Shown: positions 15,289 to 24,332 of the stretch, one piece after another
How the letters are laid out: every line of letters starts with the position of its first letter
How positions within the stretch are numbered: the first letter of the stretch is position 1
NCBI GenBank assembly: GCA_000981625.1
Contig: LAQA01000056.1
Location: forward strand, 462 to 35,622
Reading direction: 5' to 3'
Source: Flavobacteriaceae bacterium ASP10-09a
Lineage (GTDB): Bacteria > Bacteroidota > Bacteroidia > Flavobacteriales > Flavobacteriaceae
DNA: 35,161 bases
Position numbers and translations under genes: made by a program
Notes under the pieces: generated by a model
Database searches by the model: none
Told to the model about the DNA's origin: nothing
The model's input: the letters and a program-made list of their open reading frames with translations, nothing else

Positions 15289-16977
15289 ATGAATAAAGAC
15301 ATCGTAAAATTACAAGAAGATATTTCTAGCTCACCACTATACAGTGAAGACTTAGCACCAGTTCCTGCAAATAAAAGAACTTGGAGTAAATGGCATTTAG
15401 CAGCTATTTGGGTTGGAATGGCTGTTTGCATTCCAACATATTTATTGGCATCTTATATGATTAAAACAGGATTAAATTGGTATGAAGCGTTGATTATTAT
15501 TGGTCTTGCCAATTTAATTATTACAGTACCAATGGTTTTAAATGGTCATGCAGGTGTAAAATACGGCATTCCATTTCCTGTAATTGGACGCGCTGCATTT
15601 GGAACAAAAGGAGTTCATTTGGCTTCTGTGACTAGAGGTATTATTGCCTGCGGATGGTTTGGAGTTCAAACTTGGATTGGTGGACTGGCTATCTATGCAA
15701 TTTTTAATGCAGTTACTGGAACAGATGGTGAATTAGGCTTGTCGATTGGTAAATTTATTGGTTTTGGCATCTTTTGGATTATCAATATGTATTTTATTTG
15801 GAAGGGAACTGAAAGTATCAAATGGCTAGAAACCTACTCCGCCCCTATTTTAATTATAATGGGAGTCGCCTTGATCTATTGGAGTTATGCAAAAGCAGAT
15901 GGGTTCTCGATTGTATTAAATCAAAGCGTACAGTTAGAAAAAACAGCAGCATCAATTACTAAAAAAGGAGATGTATTTTATCTAAATTTAAATGCTTTAA
16001 AAAATAAAGAAGGCGACCTAAAAGCTTTAGAATATACTATTATTTCAGATAAGAATAGTATTTGGAAAGCATATACAAGTGAACCTATTTTAATTTCTAA
16101 TACTGAGAATATTCAAGTGCAATTTAGAAATGATGAAATAGCATCAAGCATTGTAAATGCAAATGTAATAAGTCCAGAAAGTGGTTCTGATAGCAAGCTT
16201 TGGAGCTACTTATTATGGCTTACAGCAATGGTAGGTTTTTGGGCAACCATGTCCATCAGTATTGCCGATATCACTAGGTATGCATCCACTCAAAAAGATC
16301 AAATAGCAGGGCAGTTTATTGGGTTACCCGCCACAATGATGTTGTATTCATTTGTAGGAATATTTGTAACATGTGCAGCCGTTATTAATTTTGAAGATAT
16401 TTTAATTGCTGACGATGCACCTTGGGATCCAGTTTCACTTATTTCGAAGTTTAAGAATCCAATGGTCGTAATTGTCGCACAAATTTTTATGTTGATAGCG
16501 ACTTTAAGTACCAATATTGCAGCGAATGTAATTGCGCCATCCAATGCATTTTCTAATCTGTGGCCTAAAAAAATAAGTTTTAGAACTGGAGGAATGATTA
16601 CTGGAGTTTTAGGAATTTTAATTATGCCTTGGTGGTTGTTAAATGAAATTTCAGGCTTTTTAATTTTTGTAAGTGGATTATTAGGCCCTGTACTTGGTAT
16701 TTTAATTGCAGATTATTATTTAGTCAGAAAAAAGAAATTAGAATTAGCAGAATTATATAAAGAAGATGGAATCTATTCTTATGGAAAAACTGGATTTAAT
16801 AAAGCCGCAATGATTGCATTATTTTTCGGAGTATTTGTTGCATTAATTGGGTATTGGGTTCCTGCATTGAACTTTTTATATTCCTTATCTTGGTTTACTG
16901 GATTCATCATTTCGTTTGTATTATATGTTTTATTAATGAAAAAGAATAGTACAATACTTATAACTAAAAACTCATAA
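15289..16977 (+). CDS. NCS1-family nucleobase/hydantoin-type transporter with an extra soluble insertion
   Basis: This Na+- or H+-coupled inner-membrane importer is probably for uracil, thymine, dihydropyrimidine or allantoin-like bases. It aligns with Mhp1 over most of its length. Trp123 and Gln127 (CGWFGVQTW) match Mhp1 W117 and Q121, Trp318 matches W220, and Asn413 in STNIAAN matches N318, all substrate-site residues. At 562 residues it is longer than the usual 450-500. The excess is a hydrophilic block at about 212-300, between helices 5 and 6. The block ends in a strand pattern (WKAYTSEPILIS...IQVQFRND...VNANV) that recalls FN3-like/CHB_HEX-type beta-sandwiches. The next gene starts 6 bp after the stop. 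Confidence 0.9.
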   Translation: MNKDIVKLQEDISSSPLYSEDLAPVPANKRTWSKWHLAAIWVGMAVCIPTYLLASYMIKTGLNWYEALIIIGLANLIITVPMVLNGHAGVKYGIPFPVIGRAAFGTKGVHLASVTRGIIACGWFGVQTWIGGLAIYAIFNAVTGTDGELGLSIGKFIGFGIFWIINMYFIWKGTESIKWLETYSAPILIIMGVALIYWSYAKADGFSIVLNQSVQLEKTAASITKKGDVFYLNLNALKNKEGDLKALEYTIISDKNSIWKAYTSEPILISNTENIQVQFRNDEIASSIVNANVISPESGSDSKLWSYLLWLTAMVGFWATMSISIADITRYASTQKDQIAGQFIGLPATMMLYSFVGIFVTCAAVINFEDILIADDAPWDPVSLISKFKNPMVVIVAQIFMLIATLSTNIAANVIAPSNAFSNLWPKKISFRTGGMITGVLGILIMPWWLLNEISGFLIFVSGLLGPVLGILIADYYLVRKKKLELAELYKEDGIYSYGKTGFNKAAMIALFFGVFVALIGYWVPALNFLYSLSWFTGFIISFVLYVLLMKKNSTILITKNS

Positions 16978-16983
16978 TTATAT

Positions 16984-18369
16984 ATGTCTATACTCATAAA
17001 AAACGGTCAAGTAGTTACTGCGTCAGAAACTTATATAGCAGATATATTTATTGAAGGTGAACAAATTATCGCTATTGGTAAAGATTTAAAGTACCAAGCT
17101 GATAAAATAATTGATGCTTCAGGTAAGTTAGTTTTTCCGGGCGGAATTGATCCACATGTGCATTTAGATATGCCTTTTATGGGAACGTATTCAAGTGACG
17201 ATTACGAAACTGGAACACGAGCAGCATTACATGGAGGAACGACAATGGTCATCGATTTTATTTTACAGATACAAGGTGACACGCTCCATAATGCATTAAA
17301 AACTTGGCAAGGAAAAGCACAAGGAAAAGCGATTGGAGATTATTCTTATCATATGGCAGTTACCGATTTTAACGATGATGTAGCCAAAGAAGTTATTCAA
17401 ATGATAGAAGAAGAAGGAATATCTTCCTTTAAAACATTTATGGCTTATAAAGGAGCCTTGATGATTGATGATGGGCAAATGATTCAATTAATGAAAATCG
17501 TTAAGAAATATGGTGGTTTGGTCACCGTTCATGCTACTAATGGTGATATGATTGATTCGTTAATTTCAAAAAACAAAGCAGAAGGAAATATGTCACCTCT
17601 ATATCATTATTTATCTCAACCTGAAGTAACTGAATCAGAAGCGTCAAGTCGTTTTGCAGATATGTTAGAGTACACAGGATGTCCAGGGTATATTGTGCAT
17701 ATGACTTGTGAAGGGGCATTGAATGCTGTAAGAAAATCAACACAACGTAATCAAAAAATATTTGTAGAAACGTGTCCACAATATTTAATATTAGACGCTT
17801 CATTGTATGAAAATAATTTTGAAGGTGCTAAGTGGGTGATGAGTCCGCCATTAAGAGAAAAGAAAGATCAAACAGCATTATGGGCTGGTATAAATCAAGG
17901 CTTAATACAAGTTGTTGGTACAGACCATTGTCCGTTTATGTGGGAACAAAAATTAATGGGGAAAGATGATTTTTCTAAAATTCCAAATGGACACCCAGCG
18001 ATAGAACATCGAATGGAATTATTATATTCAGAAGGGGTTCATAAAGGGAAAATTTCATTAACAAAATATGTTGAAGTAAGTTCTACAAATGCTGCAAAAA
18101 TATTCGGAATGTATCCTAGAAAAGGTACAATTGCGATTGGAAGTGATGCAGACATTGTGATTTTTGATCCTAAGAAAGAACATACTATTTCTGTTGATAC
18201 ACATCATATGAACTGTGATTATTCAGGTTATGAAGGACGAAAAGTTACTGGAAAGACAGAAACTGTAATTCTACGAGGACAAGTAGCTATAGAAAATGAA
18301 GAATGCCATTTAAAAGCAGGTCATGGACAGTTTATTAAAAGAGAAAAAATATCAAAAATAGTGATTTAG
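16984..18369 (+). CDS. hydA: Dihydropyrimidinase
   Basis: It opens the ring of dihydrouracil or dihydrothymine to N-carbamoyl-beta-alanine or its methyl derivative, in the cytosol. It has 461 residues, normal for the cyclic amidohydrolase family. All six binuclear metal ligands can be placed: His58 and His60 (DPHVHLD), carboxylated Lys156 (FMAYKG), His183 (VHATNGD), His239 (YIVHMTCEGAL) and Asp314 (GTDHCPF). SPPLR (about 287-291) and NGHPAIEHRM contribute to the substrate site. The residue after VHA is Thr, where many family members have Glu. It lies between transporter and amidase genes of the same pathway. Hydantoinase activity is an expected side reaction of the family. Confidence 0.93.
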   Translation: MSILIKNGQVVTASETYIADIFIEGEQIIAIGKDLKYQADKIIDASGKLVFPGGIDPHVHLDMPFMGTYSSDDYETGTRAALHGGTTMVIDFILQIQGDTLHNALKTWQGKAQGKAIGDYSYHMAVTDFNDDVAKEVIQMIEEEGISSFKTFMAYKGALMIDDGQMIQLMKIVKKYGGLVTVHATNGDMIDSLISKNKAEGNMSPLYHYLSQPEVTESEASSRFADMLEYTGCPGYIVHMTCEGALNAVRKSTQRNQKIFVETCPQYLILDASLYENNFEGAKWVMSPPLREKKDQTALWAGINQGLIQVVGTDHCPFMWEQKLMGKDDFSKIPNGHPAIEHRMELLYSEGVHKGKISLTKYVEVSSTNAAKIFGMYPRKGTIAIGSDADIVIFDPKKEHTISVDTHHMNCDYSGYEGRKVTGKTETVILRGQVAIENEECHLKAGHGQFIKREKISKIVI

Positions 18370-18382
18370 AAAAGCATAACCT

Positions 18383-18442
18383 CTCGACTGCGCTCGAGGG
18401 GACAAAAATAAAATAATATCAGGTCGAGCGCAGTCCAGACCT
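18383..18442 (+). repeat. Paired GC-rich extragenic palindromes
   Basis: Two GC-rich units stand out in an AT-rich gap. CTCGACTGCGCTCGAG (18383-18398) is a hairpin by itself, and AGGTCGAGCGCAGTCCAGACCT-type sequence (18421-18442) has AGGTC/GACCT arms. The cores GACTGCGCTCGA (18386-18397) and TCGAGCGCAGTC (18424-18435) are perfect reverse complements, so they could also pair across a 26-base loop. It resembles the short dispersed palindromes that I recall from other flavobacterial genomes. It splits the cluster inside the presumed transcript. Confidence 0.65.
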
Positions 18443-18459
18443 AATAAAAATAAAAGATT

Positions 18460-19326
18460 ATGCCAAGAATTGTAAAATCAGGATTGATACAAATGAGTCT
18501 TCCAATGACGGAAGGTGAAGGAACTATTAAAGAAATTATGGATGCAATGTACGATAAGCACATTCCATACATAGAAGAAGCAGGAAGACAAGGAGTGCAG
18601 ATATTGTGTTTACAAGAAATATTTAATACACCCTATTTCTGTCCAGGACAAGATCGTAAATGGTACGCATCTGCAGAGTCTGTTCCTGGACCTACTACTG
18701 AGAAAATGCAAGTATTGGCAAAGAAGCATGATATGGTAATCATCGTACCAATTTATGAAAGAGAACAAGCTGGCGTCTATTATAATACCGCAGCAGTTAT
18801 TGATGCAGATGGAACGTATTTAGGAAAATATCGTAAAAATCATATTCCACATACAACAGGGTTTTGGGAAAAATTCTTTTTCAAACCAGGCAACTTAGGC
18901 TATCCTGTTTTTCAAACAAAATATGCTAAAGTGGGTGTTTACATTTGTTATGATAGACATTTTCCAGATGGAGCAAGAGCATTAGGATTAAATGGAGCTG
19001 AAATTGTTTACAACCCTTCTGCAACTGTTGCAGGATTGAGCGAATATTTATGGAAACTAGAGCAACCTGCACATGCTGCAGCCAATGGCTATTTTATGGG
19101 TTGTATTAATCGTGTTGGAGAAGAAAAACCTTGGAATCTAGGTAAGTTTTATGGGCAATCTTATTTTGTAAATCCAAGAGGACAAATATTTTCAGAAGCT
19201 TCTCGAGATGATGATGAATTATTAGTAGCTGATTTTGACTTAGACCTTATTGAAGAAGTGCGTTCTACTTGGCAATTCTTTAGAGATAGACGTCCAGAAA
19301 CCTATGGGAAATTAACAGAGTTGTAA
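18460..19326 (+). CDS. Beta-ureidopropionase (N-carbamoyl-beta-alanine amidohydrolase), nitrilase superfamily
   Basis: It hydrolyses N-carbamoyl-beta-alanine to beta-alanine, CO2 and ammonia. The 288-residue protein has the carbon-nitrogen hydrolase triad Glu53 (LQEIF), Lys126 (KYRKNHIP) and Cys163 (VYICYDRHFPDG). A Glu-rich region around 140 has GFWEKFFFKPGN, the usual linker around the nitrilase second glutamate. The neighbours (dihydropyrimidinase before, PreT/PreA after) specify the substrate. N-carbamoylputrescine amidase is the nearest alternative, with a similar length and the same triad. The 90-bp gap before it contains a pair of palindromes. Confidence 0.9.
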   Translation: MPRIVKSGLIQMSLPMTEGEGTIKEIMDAMYDKHIPYIEEAGRQGVQILCLQEIFNTPYFCPGQDRKWYASAESVPGPTTEKMQVLAKKHDMVIIVPIYEREQAGVYYNTAAVIDADGTYLGKYRKNHIPHTTGFWEKFFFKPGNLGYPVFQTKYAKVGVYICYDRHFPDGARALGLNGAEIVYNPSATVAGLSEYLWKLEQPAHAAANGYFMGCINRVGEEKPWNLGKFYGQSYFVNPRGQIFSEASRDDDELLVADFDLDLIEEVRSTWQFFRDRRPETYGKLTEL

Positions 19327-19339
19327 ATTATTAATAATA

Positions 19340-19394
19340 AATTATGAGTTGCTTTTTTATATTTCTCATAGTTGAAAACCCAACACTCATAATT
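19340..19394 (+). repeat. Inverted repeat in the gap before preT
   Basis: AATTATGAGTTG (19340-19351) pairs with CAACACTCATAATT (19381-19394), leaving a two-base bulge and a loop of about 29 bases. It fills most of the 75-bp gap between amidase and preT. There is no T-run after it, so it is more likely an mRNA-stability structure or an operator than a terminator. Confidence 0.35.
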
Positions 19395-19401
19395 CTAAAA
19401 T

Positions 19402-20724
19402 ATGGCAGAATATAAAAAACCAAAAACCGAAGCAGAGTTCGAGAATAATTTTAAACAGAAAAATCCTCTAATGAATGATACCGAAGCCTATTATGAGGCT
19501 TCACGTTGTTTATTTTGTTATGATGCACCTTGTATTCAAGCGTGTCCGACAAGTATAGATATTCCGTTATTTATTAAACAAATACATACAGATAATATCA
19601 CGGGAGCCTCAAAAACTATTTTTGAATCTAATTGGTTAGGAAATGCTTGTGGAATTGTTTGTCCAACTGGAGTTTTATGTGAGGGTGCATGTGTATATAA
19701 CCATCAAGATGTGCCACCAATTAAAATTGGACGCTTACAGAATTATGCAACTAATAAAACGATAGATGCTGGTAAAGTAATTTTTAAAGTTGGAGAAAGT
19801 AACGGTAAGAAAATTGCCATTATTGGTGCAGGACCTGCAGGAATTGCTTGTGCTTGTGAAGCTAGAACTTTAGGATATGAAGTTGATCTATTTGAAGCCA
19901 AAGAAAAGCCTTCTGGTTTAACTGTATATGGTATTGCTCCCTATAAAATTACAAATGAAGAAGTTTTGAAAGAAGTTGAATATCTTCAAAATCAATTAGA
20001 TTTTAATATTAAGTACAAAGCAACTATCAATTCTAAAGCAGCATTAAAAAGTTTAGAAGATGATTATGACGCTATATTCATTGGCGTTGGTTTAGGAAAA
20101 ACTAGAAATTTAGAACTGGAAGGAGAAGAAAAAGAGAATGTAATTGGTGCCGTTGAATTTGTAGAAGAATTGAGAATGAAACATCACAAGTTAGCTGTCC
20201 CTAAAAAAGTGGTCATCCTTGGAGGAGGAAATACCGCGATGGATGCAGCTTCTGAAGCTGCAAGAATGGGCGCAAAAAAAACGGTGTTGGCATATCGAAA
20301 TTCTAAAGAAAAAATGGGTGCTTATAGATTTGAATATGATTTAGCGATAAGTGCTGGGGTTGATAGTTTATTCAATGTAACTCCAATTGCAATCACGGGA
20401 AACGGAAAAGTGGAAGGAGTGAAATTTGCTAAAACAGAAATGGTAGATGGGAAACTAAAAACCAACATGAATAACACCTTCATTGTAAGATGTGATATGG
20501 TCATTAAAGCAACAGGACAAGCTAAGCAAGGACATTTATATGGTTTAATTGATGATTTAGAAATTGACACAAAAAAAAGAATTAAAACAAATGATGAATT
20601 TCAAACATCAAACCCAATGTATTTTGCTGGGGGTGATGCAATAAACGGAGGTGCAGAAGTTGTAAATGCAGCTTATGACGGAAAAATGGCAGCGCAAGGA
20701 ATTCATAATTGGTTAAACAAATAA
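19402..20724 (+). CDS. preT: NAD(P)-dependent dihydropyrimidine dehydrogenase subunit PreT
   Basis: This is the electron-input subunit that oxidises NAD(P)H through FAD and FeS centres and feeds PreA to reduce uracil or thymine. It has 440 residues. The N-terminal double FeS domain has Cys36, Cys39, Cys44 and Cys48 (CLFCYDAPCIQACP) and Cys83, Cys87, Cys93 and Cys97. The FAD-binding motif is IIGAGPAGIACACEA at about 140, and the second dinucleotide motif is VVILGGGNTAMDAASEAARMG at about 273. A GDAINGGAEVVNA stretch ends the FAD domain. Glutamate synthase small subunits share this fold, but the adjacent preA (9 bp away) settles the identity. Confidence 0.93.
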   Translation: MAEYKKPKTEAEFENNFKQKNPLMNDTEAYYEASRCLFCYDAPCIQACPTSIDIPLFIKQIHTDNITGASKTIFESNWLGNACGIVCPTGVLCEGACVYNHQDVPPIKIGRLQNYATNKTIDAGKVIFKVGESNGKKIAIIGAGPAGIACACEARTLGYEVDLFEAKEKPSGLTVYGIAPYKITNEEVLKEVEYLQNQLDFNIKYKATINSKAALKSLEDDYDAIFIGVGLGKTRNLELEGEEKENVIGAVEFVEELRMKHHKLAVPKKVVILGGGNTAMDAASEAARMGAKKTVLAYRNSKEKMGAYRFEYDLAISAGVDSLFNVTPIAITGNGKVEGVKFAKTEMVDGKLKTNMNNTFIVRCDMVIKATGQAKQGHLYGLIDDLEIDTKKRIKTNDEFQTSNPMYFAGGDAINGGAEVVNAAYDGKMAAQGIHNWLNK

Positions 20725-20733
20725 TACAAAAAC

Positions 20734-22062
20734 ATGATAGATTTATCAGTAAATTTCGGAGGAATAAAAGCACCAAACCCTTTTTGGCTAGCATCAGCAC
20801 CACCAACTAATTCAGGATATCAAATTATGAAGGCTTTTGAAGCTGGTTGGGGAGGAGCTGTATGGAAAACGCTTGGAGTCCCTGTAGTAAATGTATCAAG
20901 TCGCTATGGTTCAGTTAATTACAGAAATAGTAAAATGATGGGTTTCAGTAATATTGAATTGATAACAGATAGAACTTTGGCAGATAATCTTCGAGAAATG
21001 GAAGAGGTAAAAAAATACTTCCCTGATCATGCTGTAATTGCATCATTAATGGTGGAAAGCAGAGCTGAATGGGAACAAATTATTAAAGATGTTGAAAATG
21101 CTGGAGCAGACGGAATTGAACTCAATTTTGGATGTCCGCACGGAATGTGTGAACGGGGAATGGGGTCTGCAGTTGGGCAAGAACCAGAAGTTTTAAAAAC
21201 GATTGTAGGTTGGGTAAAAGAAGCAGCAAATATTCCTGTAATCACAAAATTAACTCCCAATATTTCTGATATTATTCCTCCTGGATTAGCAGCACTTCAG
21301 GGTGGAACGGATTCGATTTCATTAATTAATACAATAAAAAGTATTGTTGGAATAGATTTAGACACATATGCTCCATATCCAATTGTGGATGGAAAAGGTA
21401 CAAACGGAGGATATTGTGGACCTGCAGTAAAACCTATTGCCATGAATATGTTGAAAGATTTAGCACAACATCCCGAAATTGGAAGAATCCCTTTATCTGG
21501 AATTGGTGGTATTGAAACTTGGCGTGATGTGGTAGAGTTTATTCTTTTAGGCGCTACTTCTGTGCAAGTGTGTACTGCTGTAATGCACTATGGATTTGGC
21601 ATTGTTAGAGAAATGGAAGCTGGTTTACGTCAGTTTATGGAGGAAAGAAACTATAATACCATTTATGATTTTGCAGGAAAAGCATTGCCAAATGTTACGG
21701 AATGGAAACATTTAAATTTAGAGCACAAAGTAGTTGCAGAAATAAATGCAGATAAATGTGTGGGTTGTGAACTCTGTTACATCTCTTGTGATGATGGTGC
21801 GCATCAAGCAATTTCCTTGTCAGATGATCCATTAAATAGGATTCCAAGTATTATTGAAGAAAACTGCGTTGGTTGCAACTTATGTTCTCTAGTTTGTCCT
21901 GTTGAAGATTGTATTACTATGGTAAAAAAAGACGATGGCACTGAACATAGTTCGTGGAATGAACGTACATTAAATAATGATATTCCTACAACTTTTAATG
22001 ATGACAGAGCTGGAGGAAAGGGGCATTTTGTTCCAAAACCTTCAGATGCTTTAAAAATATAA
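20734..22062 (+). CDS. preA: Dihydropyrimidine dehydrogenase catalytic subunit PreA
   Basis: It reduces uracil and thymine to 5,6-dihydro forms, the first catabolic step. It has 442 residues. An FMN-binding DHOD-like barrel occupies 1-310, with Asn131 and catalytic-acid Cys134 in LNFGCPHGM, matching mammalian DPD N668 and C671 (S670 is Gly133 here). KLTPN (about 172-176) and NGGYCGPAVKPIA follow. Two 4Fe-4S clusters lie at the C-terminus: Cys342, 345, 348 and 352, and Cys378, 381, 384 and 388. It is the final gene of the cluster, converging on recG with about 96 bp between and no strong terminator. With PreT it forms the bacterial split version of DPD. Confidence 0.94.
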   Translation: MIDLSVNFGGIKAPNPFWLASAPPTNSGYQIMKAFEAGWGGAVWKTLGVPVVNVSSRYGSVNYRNSKMMGFSNIELITDRTLADNLREMEEVKKYFPDHAVIASLMVESRAEWEQIIKDVENAGADGIELNFGCPHGMCERGMGSAVGQEPEVLKTIVGWVKEAANIPVITKLTPNISDIIPPGLAALQGGTDSISLINTIKSIVGIDLDTYAPYPIVDGKGTNGGYCGPAVKPIAMNMLKDLAQHPEIGRIPLSGIGGIETWRDVVEFILLGATSVQVCTAVMHYGFGIVREMEAGLRQFMEERNYNTIYDFAGKALPNVTEWKHLNLEHKVVAEINADKCVGCELCYISCDDGAHQAISLSDDPLNRIPSIIEENCVGCNLCSLVCPVEDCITMVKKDDGTEHSSWNERTLNNDIPTTFNDDRAGGKGHFVPKPSDALKI

Positions 22063-22158
22063 TATTTTATAACTCTTATAATATTCAAGCTTCATGGAAA
22101 TGTTTACTTGCATGAAATAGGTATACTAAAATTAAAGCCCTAAAAAAATCTTAACAAT

Positions 22159-24255
22159 CTAGCTAATATTACTCCAAATTTTAGAAGTCTTCGACAATTC
22201 TAAATACGCTTTTTTAATGTTTGTATTTTCTGGTTTCGATAGATTAGAGTCTTCTTGCAAAAGATGAATTGCCGTATTTCTTGCTGCAACTAAAATTTTT
22301 GTATCCTTTACAATATCAGCAATCTTAAGATTTAAGACGCCGCTTTGTTGTGTTCCCATTAAATTACCTGGTCCACGTAATTTTAAATCTACTTCGGCTA
22401 TTTTAAACCCATCAGTCGTTTCTACCATTGTTTTTAAACGGGTTTTCCCTTCTGCGGATAATTTAAAACTCGATAATAAAATACAATAACTCTGGTCTGC
22501 TCCTCGACCAACTCTTCCTCTTAATTGATGCAATTGCGAAAGCCCAAATCGTTCTGAACTTTCAATAATCATAACACTTGCATTCGGTACATTTACACCA
22601 ACCTCAATGACTGTTGTTGCAACCATAATTTGAGTTTCTCCTTTTACAAAACGCTGCATTTCAAACTCTTTATCGGCAGGTTTCATTTGACCGTGAACAA
22701 TACTTATTTGATATTTAGGTGATGGGAATTCACGAGAAACACTTTCATAACCATCCATTAAATCTTTATAATCCATAACTTCAGATTCCTGAATTAATGG
22801 ATACACAATATATACTTGCCTTCCTTTTGCAATTTCATCTCTCATAAATTTAAAAACAGACAAGCGATTGCTATCAAATCGATGAACTGTTTTCACTTCT
22901 TTTCTACCTGGAGGTAATTCATCTATTACAGAAATGTCTAAATCTCCATAAACAGACATTGCTAACGTTCTTGGTATTGGGGTAGCGGTCATCACTAAAA
23001 TATGAGGAACCGTTGTGTTTTTTTTCCAAAGTTTTGACCTTTGTGCAACTCCAAACCTATGCTGCTCGTCAATAATTGCAATTCCAAGATTTTTAAATTT
23101 TACTTTATCCTCTAATAGCGCATGCGTACCTATTAGTATATCTAACGTTCCGTCTTCTAAATTAGCATGAATTTCTCTTCGCTTTTTTGTTCTTACAGAG
23201 CCTGTTAAAATATCTACCTTAATATTCATACCTTCTAAGAGTTCTGAAACTGCTATAAAATGCTGATTTGCTAAAATCTCCGTCGGTGCCATAATGGTTG
23301 CCTGAAATCCATTATCTATAGCTAAAAGCATTGCTAATAGTGCAACAATAGTTTTTCCTGAGCCTACATCTCCCTGCAGAAGACGATTCATGTGAGCACC
23401 AGAAGCAACGTCTTTTCTAATTTCCTTTAAAACTCTTTTCTGTGCGTTGGTTAAATCGAAAGGTAATTTATCTGCATAAAACTCATTAAAAATAGCTCCT
23501 ACGTTTTCAAAAATAAATCCTTTTATTTTGGTTTTGTTGATGAGTTTCTTCCTCAATAATTGCAACTGGATAAAAAATAATTCTTCAAATTTTAATCTAT
23601 TCTGAGCTTTTGCTAAATTTTCTTGACTTTTAGGAAAATGTGCATTTAACAAAGCATCACGTTTTGAAATCATTTTAAAATCATCAATAATTTCTTTTGA
23701 CAATGTTTCTTCAATTCCATTATAAAACTGTTCCAATAAATTCTGAATATAGGTTCGTATCAATTTATTCGAAACTCCAGAATTCATCAATTTTTCAGTT
23801 GATGGATAAACAGGTTGCATCTTCGTTTGTAACTTTTTTTTGTATTCTGTAGCCAATTCCATTTCTGGATGCGGAATACTAAAACTACCATTATAATGAT
23901 TCAATTTTCCATAAACCACATAAGGCTCATTAATTTTCAATGAATCTTTAATCCATTTTTGTCCTTTAAACCAAACTAATTCTATAGTCCCTGTCGCATC
24001 TTGAAAAGTCGCTACTAACCTACTTCCTTTTTTCTGTGCAACCGATTTTACATGCGTAATTTTACCTACAACCTGAACTTCAGATGAATTTGGTTGTAAA
24101 TCTTTAAGAGCATAAAAAGTAGTTTTATCAATGTATCTAAAAGGGAAGAAGTTTAATAAATCACTACATGTTTTTATACCCAACTCTGTATACAAAAGAG
24201 TTGCTCTTTGTACACTAATTCCTTTTATATATGTAATTGGATAGTTTAAATTCAA
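22159..24255 (-). CDS. recG: ATP-dependent DNA helicase RecG
   Basis: It remodels stalled replication forks and Holliday junctions. It spans about 700 residues. The N-terminal wedge/OB part includes VQVVGKITHVKSVAQKKGSRLVATFQD. Helicase motif I is LLQGDVGSGKT at about 300, motif II is DEQHRFGVAQR, motif III is MTATPIPRTLAM, and motif VI lies in QLRGRVGRG. The RecG C-terminal GTQQSG...LKIADI is present. There is no ATG near the expected beginning. TTG at 24255 gives MNLNYPITYIKGISV, as family members start. A TTG ten codons upstream (24285) is possible. Either start lies next to or overlaps the 5' region of the divergent methyltransferase gene. Confidence 0.94.
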   Translation of the reverse strand: MNLNYPITYIKGISVQRATLLYTELGIKTCSDLLNFFPFRYIDKTTFYALKDLQPNSSEVQVVGKITHVKSVAQKKGSRLVATFQDATGTIELVWFKGQKWIKDSLKINEPYVVYGKLNHYNGSFSIPHPEMELATEYKKKLQTKMQPVYPSTEKLMNSGVSNKLIRTYIQNLLEQFYNGIEETLSKEIIDDFKMISKRDALLNAHFPKSQENLAKAQNRLKFEELFFIQLQLLRKKLINKTKIKGFIFENVGAIFNEFYADKLPFDLTNAQKRVLKEIRKDVASGAHMNRLLQGDVGSGKTIVALLAMLLAIDNGFQATIMAPTEILANQHFIAVSELLEGMNIKVDILTGSVRTKKRREIHANLEDGTLDILIGTHALLEDKVKFKNLGIAIIDEQHRFGVAQRSKLWKKNTTVPHILVMTATPIPRTLAMSVYGDLDISVIDELPPGRKEVKTVHRFDSNRLSVFKFMRDEIAKGRQVYIVYPLIQESEVMDYKDLMDGYESVSREFPSPKYQISIVHGQMKPADKEFEMQRFVKGETQIMVATTVIEVGVNVPNASVMIIESSERFGLSQLHQLRGRVGRGADQSYCILLSSFKLSAEGKTRLKTMVETTDGFKIAEVDLKLRGPGNLMGTQQSGVLNLKIADIVKDTKILVAARNTAIHLLQEDSNLSKPENTNIKKAYLELSKTSKIWSNIS

Positions 24256-24303
24256 TTTAGAAAGATATGAATAACGAAAATACAAAATACCTTTTATTTG
24301 ACG

Positions 24304-24311
24304 TACCTTTG
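24304..24311 (+). promoter_or_regulatory. -7 box candidate for the methyltransferase gene
   Basis: TACCTTTG followed by CA is an exact TAnnTTTG match lying 21 bases before the ATG at 24333. No good TTG is present 19-23 bp upstream, which lowers confidence. It favours the ATG at 24333 over the one at 24267, which would precede the promoter. Confidence 0.4.
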
Positions 24312-24332
24312 CAGACTATTATAATTAAAAAA

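Noticed and set aside
22085-22120. TTCATG/CATGAA inverted repeat between preA and recG as a bidirectional terminator
   Set aside because: The arms are short and imperfect and no T-run lies on either side.
24267-24332. N-terminal extension of the methyltransferase (start at 24267)
   Set aside because: The 22 extra residues do not fit the family beginning, and the likely -7 box lies inside them.
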